A stretch of 64,000 nt of DNA from JAGOVB01 sp964577365 (GTDB lineage: Bacteria > Patescibacteriota > Minisyncoccia > Phycocordibacterales > PALSA-1337). The first letter of the stretch is position 1. Each line of letters begins with the position of its first letter. The stretch spans positions 1 to 64,000 of the forward strand of contig CAZNYP010000004.1 in assembly GCA_964577365.1 (NCBI GenBank), in the 5' to 3' direction. Below the pieces are notes generated by a model that saw only the letters and a program-made list of their open reading frames with translations, did not search any database and was not told where the DNA came from. The position numbers and the translations under genes are program-made. This document shows positions 25,305-35,027 of the stretch, one piece after another.

Positions 25305-27920
25305 TTACTGACAAGAATCACACAAAGCCCGTTCTGCTGGATCTACTGGACACACATTTGCGTTTTGCTTCATTTTTGGTTGTTCAGCTATGCTTGGTTC
25401 ATTGACTGAAACACTTGCAGTTGGAACCTTAACGAAGTTGTCCACTGCAACGGTAACGGGTGAAACTACTGGCTGCTGTATCGGTGTCGGTATCGCTTCT
25501 GTCTGGAGCACGATCTCCTCCGTCTTTCGTGTGAGCACCCCTGCTACTCTTGCAAATCCAATTTTACCAAGTTTTTCTGACTTGTTAACCTTGACAGTAC
25601 TCTGTTCAGCGGTGTGTCGTGGCTTCATGTGCAGATAATAAGTCGACTTTAGACCCTTTCTCCATGCTATTTCGTAAATCTTCATGGTCTCATCGATATC
25701 ACGAGTCTCGAGATACATATTTCGTGACATTGCCTGATCGATCCACTTTTGTGCACGTGCCGCGACCTCTATGTATGCGAGTGGTGATGTGGTGAAAGCT
25801 GTCTTATACAAATCCTTTGTATGCTGTGGGATATCTGCAATCTCTGATATATCTCCCTGTCGTTCGATGAGCTCGTCACGGACCTTTTCCCAAATACCCA
25901 TGTTCTTGAGATCACGGACCATGTTGTTGTTTATGTCCATATACTTTCCAGAAATTTTATTTCGAGAAAATACCTGAGCAAATCGAGGATCGATGCCGGG
26001 AGTAGTACCTGCGACGAGCCCGATATTTGCATTTGGAGCGATTGCCATGAGTGTCGCATTTCGCATGCCCTGTTTTACTTTGTTTCGTAAAATCTCCCAA
26101 TTAAGACCCTTGTGCTTGCTCTCTTTTGGAATATCGAGGGTAATACCTCGCTGCGCCTCGAGAGTCGCAATAGAGTCTATCGGCACCTTTCCTTTTGACC
26201 ATTCAGAACCAGCAAAATGCATGTATGAACCGCGTTCTTTTGCGAGATCGGCACTGGCGTCGATCGCCATATAACTCACGAATTCAAAAATACGATCTGC
26301 AAAATTCCATGCATGCTCACTGTCGTATGCCATACCGAGCTGTTCGATGACATCAGCAAACCCCATCACACCGAGTCCCATAGCGCGATTTTCCTGATCT
26401 GATTTTGTAGCTTGAGGAATCGGGAGGACGTTGATATCCACGAGGTTGTCGAGGAAACGTACCGCTATGCGGACAGTTTCCTCTAGTTTTGCCCAGTTCA
26501 CCTCCTTGTTGCTCACATGCGCTGCGAGGTTGATCGATGCGAGGTTACACACAGCTACATTTTCTCTGTCTTGTGGAAGGCAAATCTCTGTACAGAGATT
26601 CGACATATGGATAGTACCAGTGTTGTTGTTCAGCGCACGACCATTTATCGCATCCTTCCATACCATCCATGGGTGCGACGTGGTCTGTAGGGAGACAGTC
26701 ATCTTTCGATACAACTCACGTGCAGGAATTTTTCTAAATGTTCGCAACCCTCCTGCTTCTGCTTTTTCTACATACTCACTGTATCGCTTGCTAAAAGCAT
26801 TTCCATACAACTCTCCGAGATCTGGTGTCTCTGCAGGGTCAAACATGTACCAGTCCTGGTTAGTCTCTGCGCGCTTCATGAACTCGTCTGAGATGTACGC
26901 AGCAGTATTTGCGGTACGCATACGGAGGTAGTCATCACCGCTTGCTTGTTTCCAATCGATAAAATCCATAAAGTCGAGGTGCCATGTCTCCATGTAGAAA
27001 CAGAGAGCCCCCTTTTTCTTCCCCCCTCGCTGGATAGCTCGGATAGCGGTATCCATAACCTTTGCAAACGGTCCAGGACCGGTAGAGGTACCGTTGTTTG
27101 ACTTTAGAGGTGAACCAGACGCACGGAGCTTTGACATAGACACACCGAGACCTCCAGAGCCCTTTGAGAGCATCATTACGTCAGATACTGACTGTGAAAT
27201 GTGGTCCATGCTGTCATGTACCTCCATGAGATAACAGTTTGAGAGTGCTGGGTGCGTAGTACCCGCCCCTACATTTGCTGATCCGCCAGCGAGATACTCC
27301 TGACGTGAGAGCTTGTGATAAAACTTTTTAGCGTACTCGGTAGGATTTTTTTCGTTGTACGACATACCCATAGCGATGCGCATAAAGAAATACTGCGGAG
27401 TTTCGCGTGGAGTCTGATCATCGTTCTTTAGACCATACCGATTCAAAAGCCCGTCGAGACCAGCGTACTTGAAGAGGTCATCACGCTCGACACTGAGGCA
27501 GTCTGCGAGGTCGTTGAGCTTGAACTTTGCCTCCATGTCTGGATGTAGCTTTTTATCAGCAATGCCCTTTTTTATATATGTGATAAATCCGTCGCGATGC
27601 TTCTTTTTTAGATCTGCAAGACTATTTTTGTCATAGTCACCGATCACTTTTCGGTAGACAGTCTTTAGCAAAAGTCGGGTAGCGACTTTGTCATAGTCAG
27701 GGTCCTCTTTTATATTTTGTATAGCGGCATTGATCGTCGCCTGGTCGAGCTCGAGCTCGCCTATACCATCATATAAAGTGAGTTGGGTCTCAGTAGCAAT
27801 CTGCGTCACCATCGAAATCGGATCTGCGAGTCCGGCACATGCACGTTCGATCGAACGATTGATTCGATCTGCGTTAAACGGCACCTTTGTCCCATCAACT
27901 TGTGTGACTTGTATGTTCAT
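25305..27920 (-). CDS. nrdA: ribonucleotide reductase alpha subunit
   Basis: Class I R1 protein, 871 residues, reducing ribonucleoside diphosphates. One ATP-cone (1-90) is present for activity control. Active-site cysteines are in LSNCYLMEV and VAVCNLAS, and the radical Cys/Glu in NLCTEICLP. The extreme C-terminus CDSCQ carries the redox pair that is re-reduced by thioredoxin or glutaredoxin. A ~100-residue linker rich in Val, Pro and Ala precedes it. Forms an operon with nrdB. Confidence 0.95.
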   Translation of the reverse strand: MNIQVTQVDGTKVPFNADRINRSIERACAGLADPISMVTQIATETQLTLYDGIGELELDQATINAAIQNIKEDPDYDKVATRLLLKTVYRKVIGDYDKNSLADLKKKHRDGFITYIKKGIADKKLHPDMEAKFKLNDLADCLSVERDDLFKYAGLDGLLNRYGLKNDDQTPRETPQYFFMRIAMGMSYNEKNPTEYAKKFYHKLSRQEYLAGGSANVGAGTTHPALSNCYLMEVHDSMDHISQSVSDVMMLSKGSGGLGVSMSKLRASGSPLKSNNGTSTGPGPFAKVMDTAIRAIQRGGKKKGALCFYMETWHLDFMDFIDWKQASGDDYLRMRTANTAAYISDEFMKRAETNQDWYMFDPAETPDLGELYGNAFSKRYSEYVEKAEAGGLRTFRKIPARELYRKMTVSLQTTSHPWMVWKDAINGRALNNNTGTIHMSNLCTEICLPQDRENVAVCNLASINLAAHVSNKEVNWAKLEETVRIAVRFLDNLVDINVLPIPQATKSDQENRAMGLGVMGFADVIEQLGMAYDSEHAWNFADRIFEFVSYMAIDASADLAKERGSYMHFAGSEWSKGKVPIDSIATLEAQRGITLDIPKESKHKGLNWEILRNKVKQGMRNATLMAIAPNANIGLVAGTTPGIDPRFAQVFSRNKISGKYMDINNNMVRDLKNMGIWEKVRDELIERQGDISEIADIPQHTKDLYKTAFTTSPLAYIEVAARAQKWIDQAMSRNMYLETRDIDETMKIYEIAWRKGLKSTYYLHMKPRHTAEQSTVKVNKSEKLGKIGFARVAGVLTRKTEEIVLQTEAIPTPIQQPVVSPVTVAVDNFVKVPTASVSVNEPSIAEQPKMKQNANVCPVDPAERALCDSCQ

Positions 27921-28013
27921 GTATAGGCAACCTTAAGCTAATAATTTTCAATTCGTTCTATCCATTTTACACCCCAAAAAAATTCGGAGCGGCTGTGGAT
28001 AAGTATTGGAAAA

Positions 28014-28463
28014 TTATTTTCTTTCGAAGACAATAGTATCCCCTATTTTAATGTTATTTCTAGTCGTAAAACCAGCGTTCACTTCGATGACAAAGCCAGC
28101 ACTCGTCCGAGGGATAAAGTTGTTTGGGTAAGAAGAGACGCTCGCATTGGGTACTAGATCGACAATTTTAAAGTTTTCATCGAGCCACATGATATCGAGT
28201 GGGAAATACATGTCTTTCATCCAGATAGGGTGACGTTCGATCGTATCAAATACAAAGATCATACCCTCATCATCTCGGAGCAATTCGCGTTTTGAGAGAC
28301 CTTGGGCACGCTCTGCGGGTGTATCTGCAACAGATACATTGATGACAGTACCGTTAGAAAATGTCACGCGTGGAGTTTTGTTTTGATAAAAATAGTACCA
28401 CCCCGCCCAGACTACGAAAGCGAGCAGGATGAGTGAAAAAATAGTTGAACTTCCTTTTATCAT
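28014..28463 (-). CDS. DUF192 family protein
   Basis: 149 residues from the ATG at 28463: an N-terminal membrane anchor (~7-25), then the DUF192 domain with VADTPAERAQGLSKRELL, GMIFVFD, WMKDMYFPLDIMWLDENF and a GFVIEVNAG end. Family function is unknown, often extracytoplasmic. The ATG at 28463 has TATAAT 13 nt upstream; an ATG at 28514 would add 17 residues. Confidence 0.88.
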   Translation of the reverse strand: MIKGSSTIFSLILLAFVVWAGWYYFYQNKTPRVTFSNGTVINVSVADTPAERAQGLSKRELLRDDEGMIFVFDTIERHPIWMKDMYFPLDIMWLDENFKIVDLVPNASVSSYPNNFIPRTSAGFVIEVNAGFTTRNNIKIGDTIVFERK

Positions 28464-28526
28464 GGTTTTGGAGTAAATTATAGGTACGGTACATATATTA
28501 TACCGCTTATCCACTAAGAAAACACT

Positions 28527-28931
28527 ATGCTTTGCAATGTAAATATATGGGCATTACTCGTGTCTTCACTCACATCTCTCGCTATCGCAGGTTTTTGGTA
28601 CTCTGATTATGCATTTGGCAAGCAGTGGCGAGCATTTAACAGCAATTTGTTCACTATGGGGTCAGACAACATGACCAGACTCTATATAGGACAGTTTATC
28701 CTCACCCTCATCACGAACTTTGTACTCGCTCGTGCGCTCTTTTATACAGGAGCAGCGACATGGATACAGGGTCTCGCAGTGGCGGTAGCAATCTGGATCG
28801 GATTTATCGCAGCACTCGGAGCGAGCTCTATCCTCTGGGAAAAGAAACCTTGGAAACTCGTAGCAATCAATACTGGTTCATACCTCGCAGCACTCGTTGT
28901 CTCAGGTATTATACTTACTCTCTGGAGTTAG
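28527..28931 (+). CDS. DUF1761-type membrane protein
   Basis: 134 residues, four membrane helices, with GFWYSDYAFGKQWRAF near residue 22 and ALGASSILWEKKPW near 95. Related in layout and in the GSSILW/ASSILW motif to the protein at 565-1014. Function unknown. Its stop overlaps the convergent DUF1189 gene by 4 nt. Confidence 0.75.
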   Translation: MLCNVNIWALLVSSLTSLAIAGFWYSDYAFGKQWRAFNSNLFTMGSDNMTRLYIGQFILTLITNFVLARALFYTGAATWIQGLAVAVAIWIGFIAALGASSILWEKKPWKLVAINTGSYLAALVVSGIILTLWS

Positions 28932-29656
28932 CGTTTCTTGTAGGCAATAAGGGTAGCGATCACGACGATAAGGAGGGATGGTAAAAATGGGAGCTTTAGC
29001 ACGGACGGAATGGTCCGTGTATAAAGCGTTACTGAATAGGCATTTCGGTAGCTGGTATCATGACCGAGGAGGTACAGGACGAGCCATACAATGAGTGCAT
29101 AGACGAGACTACTGATATAGATCGCTACAGTAGTAAATAGCCACATTGAAAAGAACAGGATCGGTGGCACCAATGGAGCAAAGGCGCTTGCTTTTTCTAC
29201 CCATGCGACGACCTTGGTTTTATCTACTGAAAAATCAGGCAGTTCCTTTAGCGGCATGATCTCTATCTTGCCTGTATCGCGCTTGCTGATGACAGCTGTC
29301 TTTGTGATAAGTGCATCGACCTTGTAGCTCTCGAGTGTCTCGATATCTGCAGTAGCGGTAGTATCGATAACTACAGCTTTCTCAAAGAGAAAGTATGGCG
29401 ATGGCTGGTTTATACTGACCTGACCGCCTTTTAGAGTAAGTTCTAGCTCTGCAGGGTAAGCATTTATCGCCTCTGTACGGAGTGCTGGCAAGCTAGCAAA
29501 AAATCCCACCGAGAGAAATACAGTAATGACGAGCGCTACGAACCCCTGGAGAATAAATGTGTATAAAAACCCTATCGGCTTGTCCCCCTTTAAAATATCT
29601 AGATAAAAATGACGACTGCTGAGCGCACTCTTTACTGTTCTAAAAAATGTTTTCAT
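28928..29656 (-). CDS. DUF1189-like membrane protein
   Basis: 242 residues. N-terminal SRHFYLDILKGDKPIGFLYTF, one helix (~35-55), an extracytoplasmic domain (~60-160), then three helices (~165-240) with the family-like YRNAYSVTLYTRTIPSVL segment. Function unknown. TATAAT lies 9 nt before the ATG. Confidence 0.7.
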   Translation of the reverse strand: MKTFFRTVKSALSSRHFYLDILKGDKPIGFLYTFILQGFVALVITVFLSVGFFASLPALRTEAINAYPAELELTLKGGQVSINQPSPYFLFEKAVVIDTTATADIETLESYKVDALITKTAVISKRDTGKIEIMPLKELPDFSVDKTKVVAWVEKASAFAPLVPPILFFSMWLFTTVAIYISSLVYALIVWLVLYLLGHDTSYRNAYSVTLYTRTIPSVLKLPFLPSLLIVVIATLIAYKKR

Positions 29657-29671
29657 AGTATGTTTATTATA

Positions 29672-30487
29672 TCACCAACTTCCACTCGATCCGCCTCCGC
29701 CTGATGATCCTCCGCCGAATCCTCCAAATCCGCCCCCACCTGAACGACCCGAACCGCCGCCGCCACTCCAAAAATGTACTCCTTTTTTTGCCTCCTTTGA
29801 GAGAATAAAATCGAAAAGCAGTCCTAGTATAATCAGAATTACAGTGAGACCAAGTCCCACTACGATCACTCCATAGTAGAGTGTAATTGCGATTCCAGTT
29901 ATTCCACCCAAAACCCCACCGAACCACCATGATTTTGTCGTTGCAAATATTCTCACCAACAATGGAAATCCGAAAAATAGAAAGACGGACCACCATGGTG
30001 GGTCATCACTATTTTGAGTAGAAGAAAGAGGACTCGTATATGAGCCGTCGGACAATGCAATGAGCGCATCGACACCTTTGTCGATACCGGTATAATAATG
30101 ATTATTTTTGAACTCAGCAGTGATGATATCGATGACTTCGCGGGCTCTACTATCAGTGATATATGGTTCTAGACCATAGCCGACCTCGATACGGAGCTGT
30201 CTGTCTTGTATCGCGATCAGCAGTAGTACTCCATTATCCTTGTCGGCTTTGCCTGGTTTTAATTCTTCAAACTTTTTCACCGCATAGTGCTCGATATAGT
30301 CACCGTCGAGCGATGGTACAACGACCACAGCAATCTCGTTTGAAGTCGACTGCTCAAATGCGTAAAGCTTGTCGTTCAGTGCCTCTATATCACCAGGTGA
30401 GAGTACTCCGGCAGTGTCATAGACAAAAGATGTGGCAGCAAAAGCCATCACCGGTAAAAGTAGGATGATGGCTAATAGCTTTTTCAT
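29672..30487 (-). CDS. TPM-domain membrane protein
   Basis: 271 residues: signal peptide (1-18, ending AFA), TPM domain (~20-150, with VYDTAGVLSPGDIEALND and VGYGLEPYITDSRAREVID), two or three membrane helices (~165-230), and a Gly/Ser-rich tail ending GGGGSSGSW. TPM-LemA pairs are common and linked to envelope maintenance. LemA lies 8 nt upstream in the same operon. Confidence 0.9.
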   Translation of the reverse strand: MKKLLAIILLLPVMAFAATSFVYDTAGVLSPGDIEALNDKLYAFEQSTSNEIAVVVVPSLDGDYIEHYAVKKFEELKPGKADKDNGVLLLIAIQDRQLRIEVGYGLEPYITDSRAREVIDIITAEFKNNHYYTGIDKGVDALIALSDGSYTSPLSSTQNSDDPPWWSVFLFFGFPLLVRIFATTKSWWFGGVLGGITGIAITLYYGVIVVGLGLTVILIILGLLFDFILSKEAKKGVHFWSGGGGSGRSGGGGFGGFGGGSSGGGGSSGSW

Positions 30488-30495
30488 TTATGTAT

Positions 30496-31050
30496 TTAGA
30501 ATTTTACCTGAGGAGCAGTAGCTGCTGCTGCATCTGCCTCGAAATACGCACGTTCATCAAATCCAAAGAGTCCAGCAACGATTGAGCCTGGGAAACGCTT
30601 TACTTTGACATTGTATCCACGTACGGTTTCGTTGTAACGACCTCGTTCTACACTGACTCGATTCTCACTTCCTGCGAGCTCTGCCATGAGTCCCTGAACA
30701 ACTGCTACAGACTGTAGCTGTGGATAGTTCTCCACTACGACGAGAAGTCGTGCGAGAGCTCCCTCTACCTGACTTGCTGCCGCAGCTTTCTCATTTGCAT
30801 TTTGAGCTCCTGAGTATCGGGTACGTGCATCGGCGAGTGCTGTAAACACTGTCTTTTCCTGTGCCATCGCCCCTTTTACTGATTCGACCAAGTTTGGGAT
30901 GAGATCAAAACGTCGTTGATAGACGGTCTCTACCTGAGCCCACTGGGTAGTCACTCCTTCGTTTTGTGTGACGAGAGAGTTGTATGTAGCACCTCCCCAA
31001 ATGATAATAATCGCGAGTACACCGAGCACAATCCATATTGTTTTATTCAT
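30496..31050 (-). CDS. lemA: LemA family protein
   Basis: 184 residues: one N-terminal membrane helix (~6-24) and a long helical extracytoplasmic domain with VETVYQRRFDLIPNLVESVKG, ENYPQLQSV, LAGSENRVSVERGRYNETVRGYN and FPGSIVAGLFGF, all classic LemA motifs. TATAAT lies 6 nt before the ATG. Partner of the TPM protein behind it. Confidence 0.93.
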   Translation of the reverse strand: MNKTIWIVLGVLAIIIIWGGATYNSLVTQNEGVTTQWAQVETVYQRRFDLIPNLVESVKGAMAQEKTVFTALADARTRYSGAQNANEKAAAASQVEGALARLLVVVENYPQLQSVAVVQGLMAELAGSENRVSVERGRYNETVRGYNVKVKRFPGSIVAGLFGFDERAYFEADAAAATAPQVKF

Positions 31051-31064
31051 AGGTTAATTATACC

Positions 31065-32126
31065 TTAATTTGGCAAACTGTTTAGATACGCGCGTGTCTT
31101 TGGTCCTGCCCATCCTACAGCTGGTAATCCTTTTGCACTCTGGAATCTCACCAAAGCAGTTGAAGTCTTTGGACCAAAATACGTACCCTCGAGTCCTGGA
31201 GAACCAATACCTGTAGTAGCAATGACGAAGCCTTGTTTATTTAAAATCTGCTGAAGTAATTTTACGTCAGCACCAGTCATACCGACTCGAAGATCTCGAG
31301 TAAATGATGTACTGACAACTGGAGCGGTGACTACCGGTGTACTAGGGATAGTAGGTATCACTATTGTTGCGCCTGTACTCAGAGAAATCTGTGTTGCGAG
31401 GTCGAGGGTTCCTGTCTTGTTTGGGAGGCCTTTTGCAATCTGGTATCTCACGAGCGCAGCTCTTGTAGCTTGACCAAAAAATGTGGTCTCACTTCCACGT
31501 GAACCAGCTCCCGTTGTCGCGATGGTATAGCCGAGAGAGTTTAGTCGCTGCTGAAGTAGTCGTACATCTGCACCGCTAGAACCAACCGTGAGGACACGTG
31601 TAAATAGATTTGATGAAGCGACTGGAGTGCCGACTACTGGTGTCGTCGGGGTGGTTGTATTAGTTGGCCTTCTTGTACCCCCTCCACCACCACCTCCTCT
31701 ACGAGTAACTCTTTTTACTGTTTCGACAACACTATCTACGACGGTGTGCTTTGGGATAGTGATACTGACCGTCGCGGGAGCTGTAGTGACTTTTCCATCA
31801 CTTGCGGTATAAGTAAAACTATCTGTCATGTCGAAACTACGCGAACCTTGGTATGTATAGGTGACTACAGAGCTATTTACCGTAGCAGAACCGTTTTTGA
31901 GACCTGATGTATCTACATTAAATGAAAGGGTATCTCCATCGGCATCAGTACCGGCAAGTGTTATGTCTAATACGTATGAAGAATCAGTATTTACTGTCAT
32001 ATTCTGAATGACGGGAGGACGATTTGCTGGAGCGTCGCCCTCAACAATCTCATACACCGTCTGAGCATAGACGGTTGTCACAAAAAAACTAAGGGTGAGT
32101 AGAGTAGTGATGAGTATATTTTTCAC
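31065..32126 (-). CDS. secreted protein: cadherin/Ig-like domain plus two peptidoglycan-binding domains
   Basis: 353 residues from a GTG start with TATAAT 9 nt upstream. Signal peptide 1-21, Ig/cadherin-like domain ~30-130 (GTDADGDTLSFNVD; DSFTYTASDGKVTTAPATVSI), a Gly-rich spacer, and two PG_binding_1 repeats (~180-250 and ~275-345, each with VRLLQQRLNSLGY or VKLLQQILNKQGF and a late F-G/PxT motif). Probably a wall-attached surface protein. Confidence 0.85.
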   Translation of the reverse strand: MKNILITTLLTLSFFVTTVYAQTVYEIVEGDAPANRPPVIQNMTVNTDSSYVLDITLAGTDADGDTLSFNVDTSGLKNGSATVNSSVVTYTYQGSRSFDMTDSFTYTASDGKVTTAPATVSITIPKHTVVDSVVETVKRVTRRGGGGGGGTRRPTNTTTPTTPVVGTPVASSNLFTRVLTVGSSGADVRLLQQRLNSLGYTIATTGAGSRGSETTFFGQATRAALVRYQIAKGLPNKTGTLDLATQISLSTGATIVIPTIPSTPVVTAPVVSTSFTRDLRVGMTGADVKLLQQILNKQGFVIATTGIGSPGLEGTYFGPKTSTALVRFQSAKGLPAVGWAGPKTRAYLNSLPN

Positions 32127-32150
32127 GCTGCGTATATTATACTACATCTT

Positions 32151-32675
32151 TTACTGACGAGTTCCTTCGTATTCCCCAGGGTCGGTATTTGTGAACTGAA
32201 TAGACCTGAGCGCGTCAATAAATATCTTGAAACGCGGATCTTTTTCTGTTTCATATGTCGGATCTGACCATCTGCTTTCTTCCCAACTATATCTGATCGG
32301 TATGATGAAGTTATTGCGTGTGACGTATCCATCATAACTAATGAGCGCTTCAAATCGTCCGGTCGGCACATAATATATAGTCGTATAAGGGGAGACTTCG
32401 CGCACAAATTGGCTTTCATTTGGGTTCATTCCCGAACCATCCATCACACTTGATTTTGCCATAGTCTGTAGGGGAGTCGAACCAGGCGGAATGAGGATAG
32501 GGGAGTCAACTTTTATTTTTGCGCCCACAGGGTACTGCAGGGTAATACCAAGTTCCTCATCTGTATATGTGACGAGCTGTACTGGTTCTGCTATTTTTTG
32601 CATGTTTGCATTGAGACGATACGCGACTCCTGCCACAGCAAATATAATGAGAAATCCTATGAAAAATTTATGCAT
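32151..32675 (-). CDS. hypothetical membrane-anchored protein
   Basis: 174 residues: N-terminal helix (~4-20), then a soluble domain with DEELGITLQYPVGAKI near residue 43 and FIDALRSIQF near 155, the pattern of small PsbP/lipoprotein-like domains. No firm family. TATACT lies 8 nt before the ATG. Confidence 0.65.
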   Translation of the reverse strand: MHKFFIGFLIIFAVAGVAYRLNANMQKIAEPVQLVTYTDEELGITLQYPVGAKIKVDSPILIPPGSTPLQTMAKSSVMDGSGMNPNESQFVREVSPYTTIYYVPTGRFEALISYDGYVTRNNFIIPIRYSWEESRWSDPTYETEKDPRFKIFIDALRSIQFTNTDPGEYEGTRQ

Positions 32676-32693
32676 ATATACACAGTATATCCC

Positions 32694-34310
32694 CTATCTA
32701 TCCACAGAGTTATCCACAGCCTTGTCTAGGCCATCATCCGCTATGGCTACTTCGGTGGTGAGGAGGATGGCAGCTGCACTAGCAGCGTTTTGGAGCCCTG
32801 TTCGGGTCACTTTTACAGGGTCCACTATACCCATAGCGATCATATCCCCTACCATTTCATCCTTAAAGGCATCATAGCCTGTATTCCCCTTTCCTAGCTT
32901 TACCTTTTCGACGACAGCTGATCCATCATCCTTGCCTGCATTTATCACGATCTGTTTGAGCGGTGCTTCGAGGGCCTTGAGTACGATCTTGTAGCCGATC
33001 TCCGCCTCTTTGTCGAGTTTTGAGAGTAATTTTTCTACGACTGCACCGGCTTTCACCAGCGCAACGCCTCCTCCTGGGACAATGCCTTCTTCGATCGCTG
33101 CCTTGGTCGCATTTACCGCATCTTCGATCTTTAGTTTCAAATATTTCATCTCAGTCTCAGTCGCCGCACCTACTCGGATGACAGCAACACCACCAGCGAG
33201 CTTTGCGATACGCGCATCGAGCTTTTCTTTGTCATATTTTGCAGTGGTTTCTTCGCGCTGCTTTTTTATCTGAGCCACACGAGCATCGATGTCTCCCTTT
33301 TTTCCCTTTCCACCCACGATGACCGTATTATCCTTTGTACTGATCACCTTTCGAGCTTTGCCGAGCACAGTGAGCTCTGCTTGCTCGAATTTTAGTCCCA
33401 AATCATCAGTGATGACGGTCGCCCCTATAGTCGCAGCTATATCTGCGAGTAATTCTTTTTTTGCGTCCCCATAGCCAGGAGCCTTTATAGCGAGGACTGA
33501 AAACGCTCCACGCATTTTATTGAGGAGAAATGTAGTGAGCGCATCACCATCGACATCTTCGGCGAGTATGACGAGCTCCTTTTTTCCACTTGCAGCTAGT
33601 TTTTCCAAAAGTGGAAGGATCTCTTTTATCGAACTTACCTTTTTATCGGTGACGAGGATAGCTGGATCGTTGTATTCTGCCTCCATTCGCTCTGCATTAG
33701 TCACCATATATGGAGAGATATAGCCCTTGTCGATCTCGATACCATTTACCACCTCTGAGTCTACGCCGATAGTCTGTGCTTCTTCGACTGTAACTACTCC
33801 GTCTTTTCCTACCTTTTTTATAGTCTCAGCAATGATCGCACCGAGCTCGGCACTCTCTGCAGAGATAGTCGCAACCTGCTTTACCTCCTCATCAGTCTTT
33901 ATCGGTTTTGCAAGAGCCTTCAATGCTTCTACCACATCCGCCGCTGCGCGTTCGATCCCATTTCGTACTGCCATAGCAGATACACCCATCGTCGTATGCT
34001 TCATGCCCTCTGTGACGATCGCGTGCATGAGGACGGTAGCTGTTGTCGTACCATCTCCGGCGATGTCGTTGGTCTTTGTCGCTACTTCTTTTATGATCTC
34101 TGCACCCATATTTTCAAATTTGTCTCTGAGGGTGACCTCGCGAGCAATAGACACACCATCGTTTGTGATCACGGGTGTTCCGTAGCCTTTGTCATAGACT
34201 ACATTTCTTCCGCGAGGACCGATCGTTACTTTTACCGCATCAGCCACAGCAGTGACACCCCTTACGAGGGCTTTTCGCGCTTCTTCGTTGTATATTATTT
34301 TTTTAGCCAT
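32694..34310 (-). CDS. groL: chaperonin GroEL
   Basis: 538 residues. TIGPRGRNVVYDKGYGTPVITNDGVSIA, GDGTTTATVL and the GGGVAL region near 405 are all present. The usual Gly-Gly-Met C-terminal repeats are missing; the protein ends GLDKAVDNSVDR. Follows groES by 5 nt without a ribosome-binding site. No CIRCE element upstream of the pair. Confidence 0.96.
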   Translation of the reverse strand: MAKKIIYNEEARKALVRGVTAVADAVKVTIGPRGRNVVYDKGYGTPVITNDGVSIAREVTLRDKFENMGAEIIKEVATKTNDIAGDGTTTATVLMHAIVTEGMKHTTMGVSAMAVRNGIERAAADVVEALKALAKPIKTDEEVKQVATISAESAELGAIIAETIKKVGKDGVVTVEEAQTIGVDSEVVNGIEIDKGYISPYMVTNAERMEAEYNDPAILVTDKKVSSIKEILPLLEKLAASGKKELVILAEDVDGDALTTFLLNKMRGAFSVLAIKAPGYGDAKKELLADIAATIGATVITDDLGLKFEQAELTVLGKARKVISTKDNTVIVGGKGKKGDIDARVAQIKKQREETTAKYDKEKLDARIAKLAGGVAVIRVGAATETEMKYLKLKIEDAVNATKAAIEEGIVPGGGVALVKAGAVVEKLLSKLDKEAEIGYKIVLKALEAPLKQIVINAGKDDGSAVVEKVKLGKGNTGYDAFKDEMVGDMIAMGIVDPVKVTRTGLQNAASAAAILLTTEVAIADDGLDKAVDNSVDR

Positions 34311-34315
34311 GGATT

Positions 34316-34618
34316 TTAGTTGATTACGGCTATTAGTTCAGTTTCTTTTACTATATAGTACTCGACTCCTTTTACAGAAAACTTTTCTCCCCATGAAAAG
34401 AGCACTGTATCCCCTACTTTTACCCCCGCTTCTACTGATTTCCCTATTCCGACAACTTCTCCCATTTTTGTATTCTTGTCTTCTTGAGGTGCGAGGAGGA
34501 GAATTCCTGACTTAGTTTTAGTCTCATCAGTCTGTGCGATTTCTTTTATTAAAACTTTGTCCAAAAGTGGCTGTATGTCGGCTTTTTTTTCTACTTTTTT
34601 TGGTTGTTTCTTTGCCAT
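34316..34618 (-). CDS. groS: co-chaperonin GroES
   Basis: 100 residues: IQPLLDKVLIKEIAQTDETKTKSGILL, then KMGEVVGIG and FSWGEKFSVKGVEYYIVKETELIAVI. It has a Lys-rich N-terminal extension of about 15 residues (MAKKQPKKVEKKAD) not found in typical GroES. TATACT lies 9 nt before the ATG. Confidence 0.94.
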   Translation of the reverse strand: MAKKQPKKVEKKADIQPLLDKVLIKEIAQTDETKTKSGILLLAPQEDKNTKMGEVVGIGKSVEAGVKVGDTVLFSWGEKFSVKGVEYYIVKETELIAVIN

Positions 34619-34647
34619 AGTGCCCCTAGTATATCTCCTGGGGATAA

Positions 34648-34950
34648 CTATGCAAGTCTCTTGTGTTTTCTAATTTTTCCGTATATCCATCCGATAAGGG
34701 CGCCGATGAGAAAATAAAATAGGACCCACCCGATCATAAATACATACCCGAGCCAATTTCCCTCTACACAAGTAGTATCTTTACAAAAACCGATAGAGAG
34801 AAGTGCGTTGTCAGGATCACCCACCAGAATGAAAGGCAGAAACAATAATGTAATGCCAAAATGATGGAAGCCCATACTGAGGGTAAGAAATGCAAGTACA
34901 AAGACAATAAAAGGAAATGCTGATCCAAACCAAAGCCAGTATTTTTTCAT
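34648..34950 (-). CDS. hypothetical membrane protein, 3 TM
   Basis: 100 residues, helices at ~5-24, ~30-45 and ~70-92, ending in a basic tail (GKIRKHKRLA). No family recognised. TAAAAT lies 6 nt before the ATG. Confidence 0.65.
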   Translation of the reverse strand: MKKYWLWFGSAFPFIVFVLAFLTLSMGFHHFGITLLFLPFILVGDPDNALLSIGFCKDTTCVEGNWLGYVFMIGWVLFYFLIGALIGWIYGKIRKHKRLA

Positions 34951-34966
34951 AATAGTATTTTAACAT

Positions 34967-34998
34967 TAAAAAACGCCACCCGAGAAACTCAGGTGGCG
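34967..34998 (-). terminator. intrinsic terminator
   Basis: Stem 34974-34980 with 34992-34998 plus GAG/CTC and a short A loop; seven T follow on the minus strand. It ends the gene at 35028-35756. Confidence 0.9.
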
Positions 34999-35027
34999 GC
35001 GCGAACCAAGGATACGAATCCAAAGGT

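Noticed and set aside
34610..34660. CIRCE/HrcA operator upstream of groES
   Set aside because: No TTAGCACTC-N9-GAGTGCTAA; only a weak CCCC/GGGG symmetry around the -10 box.
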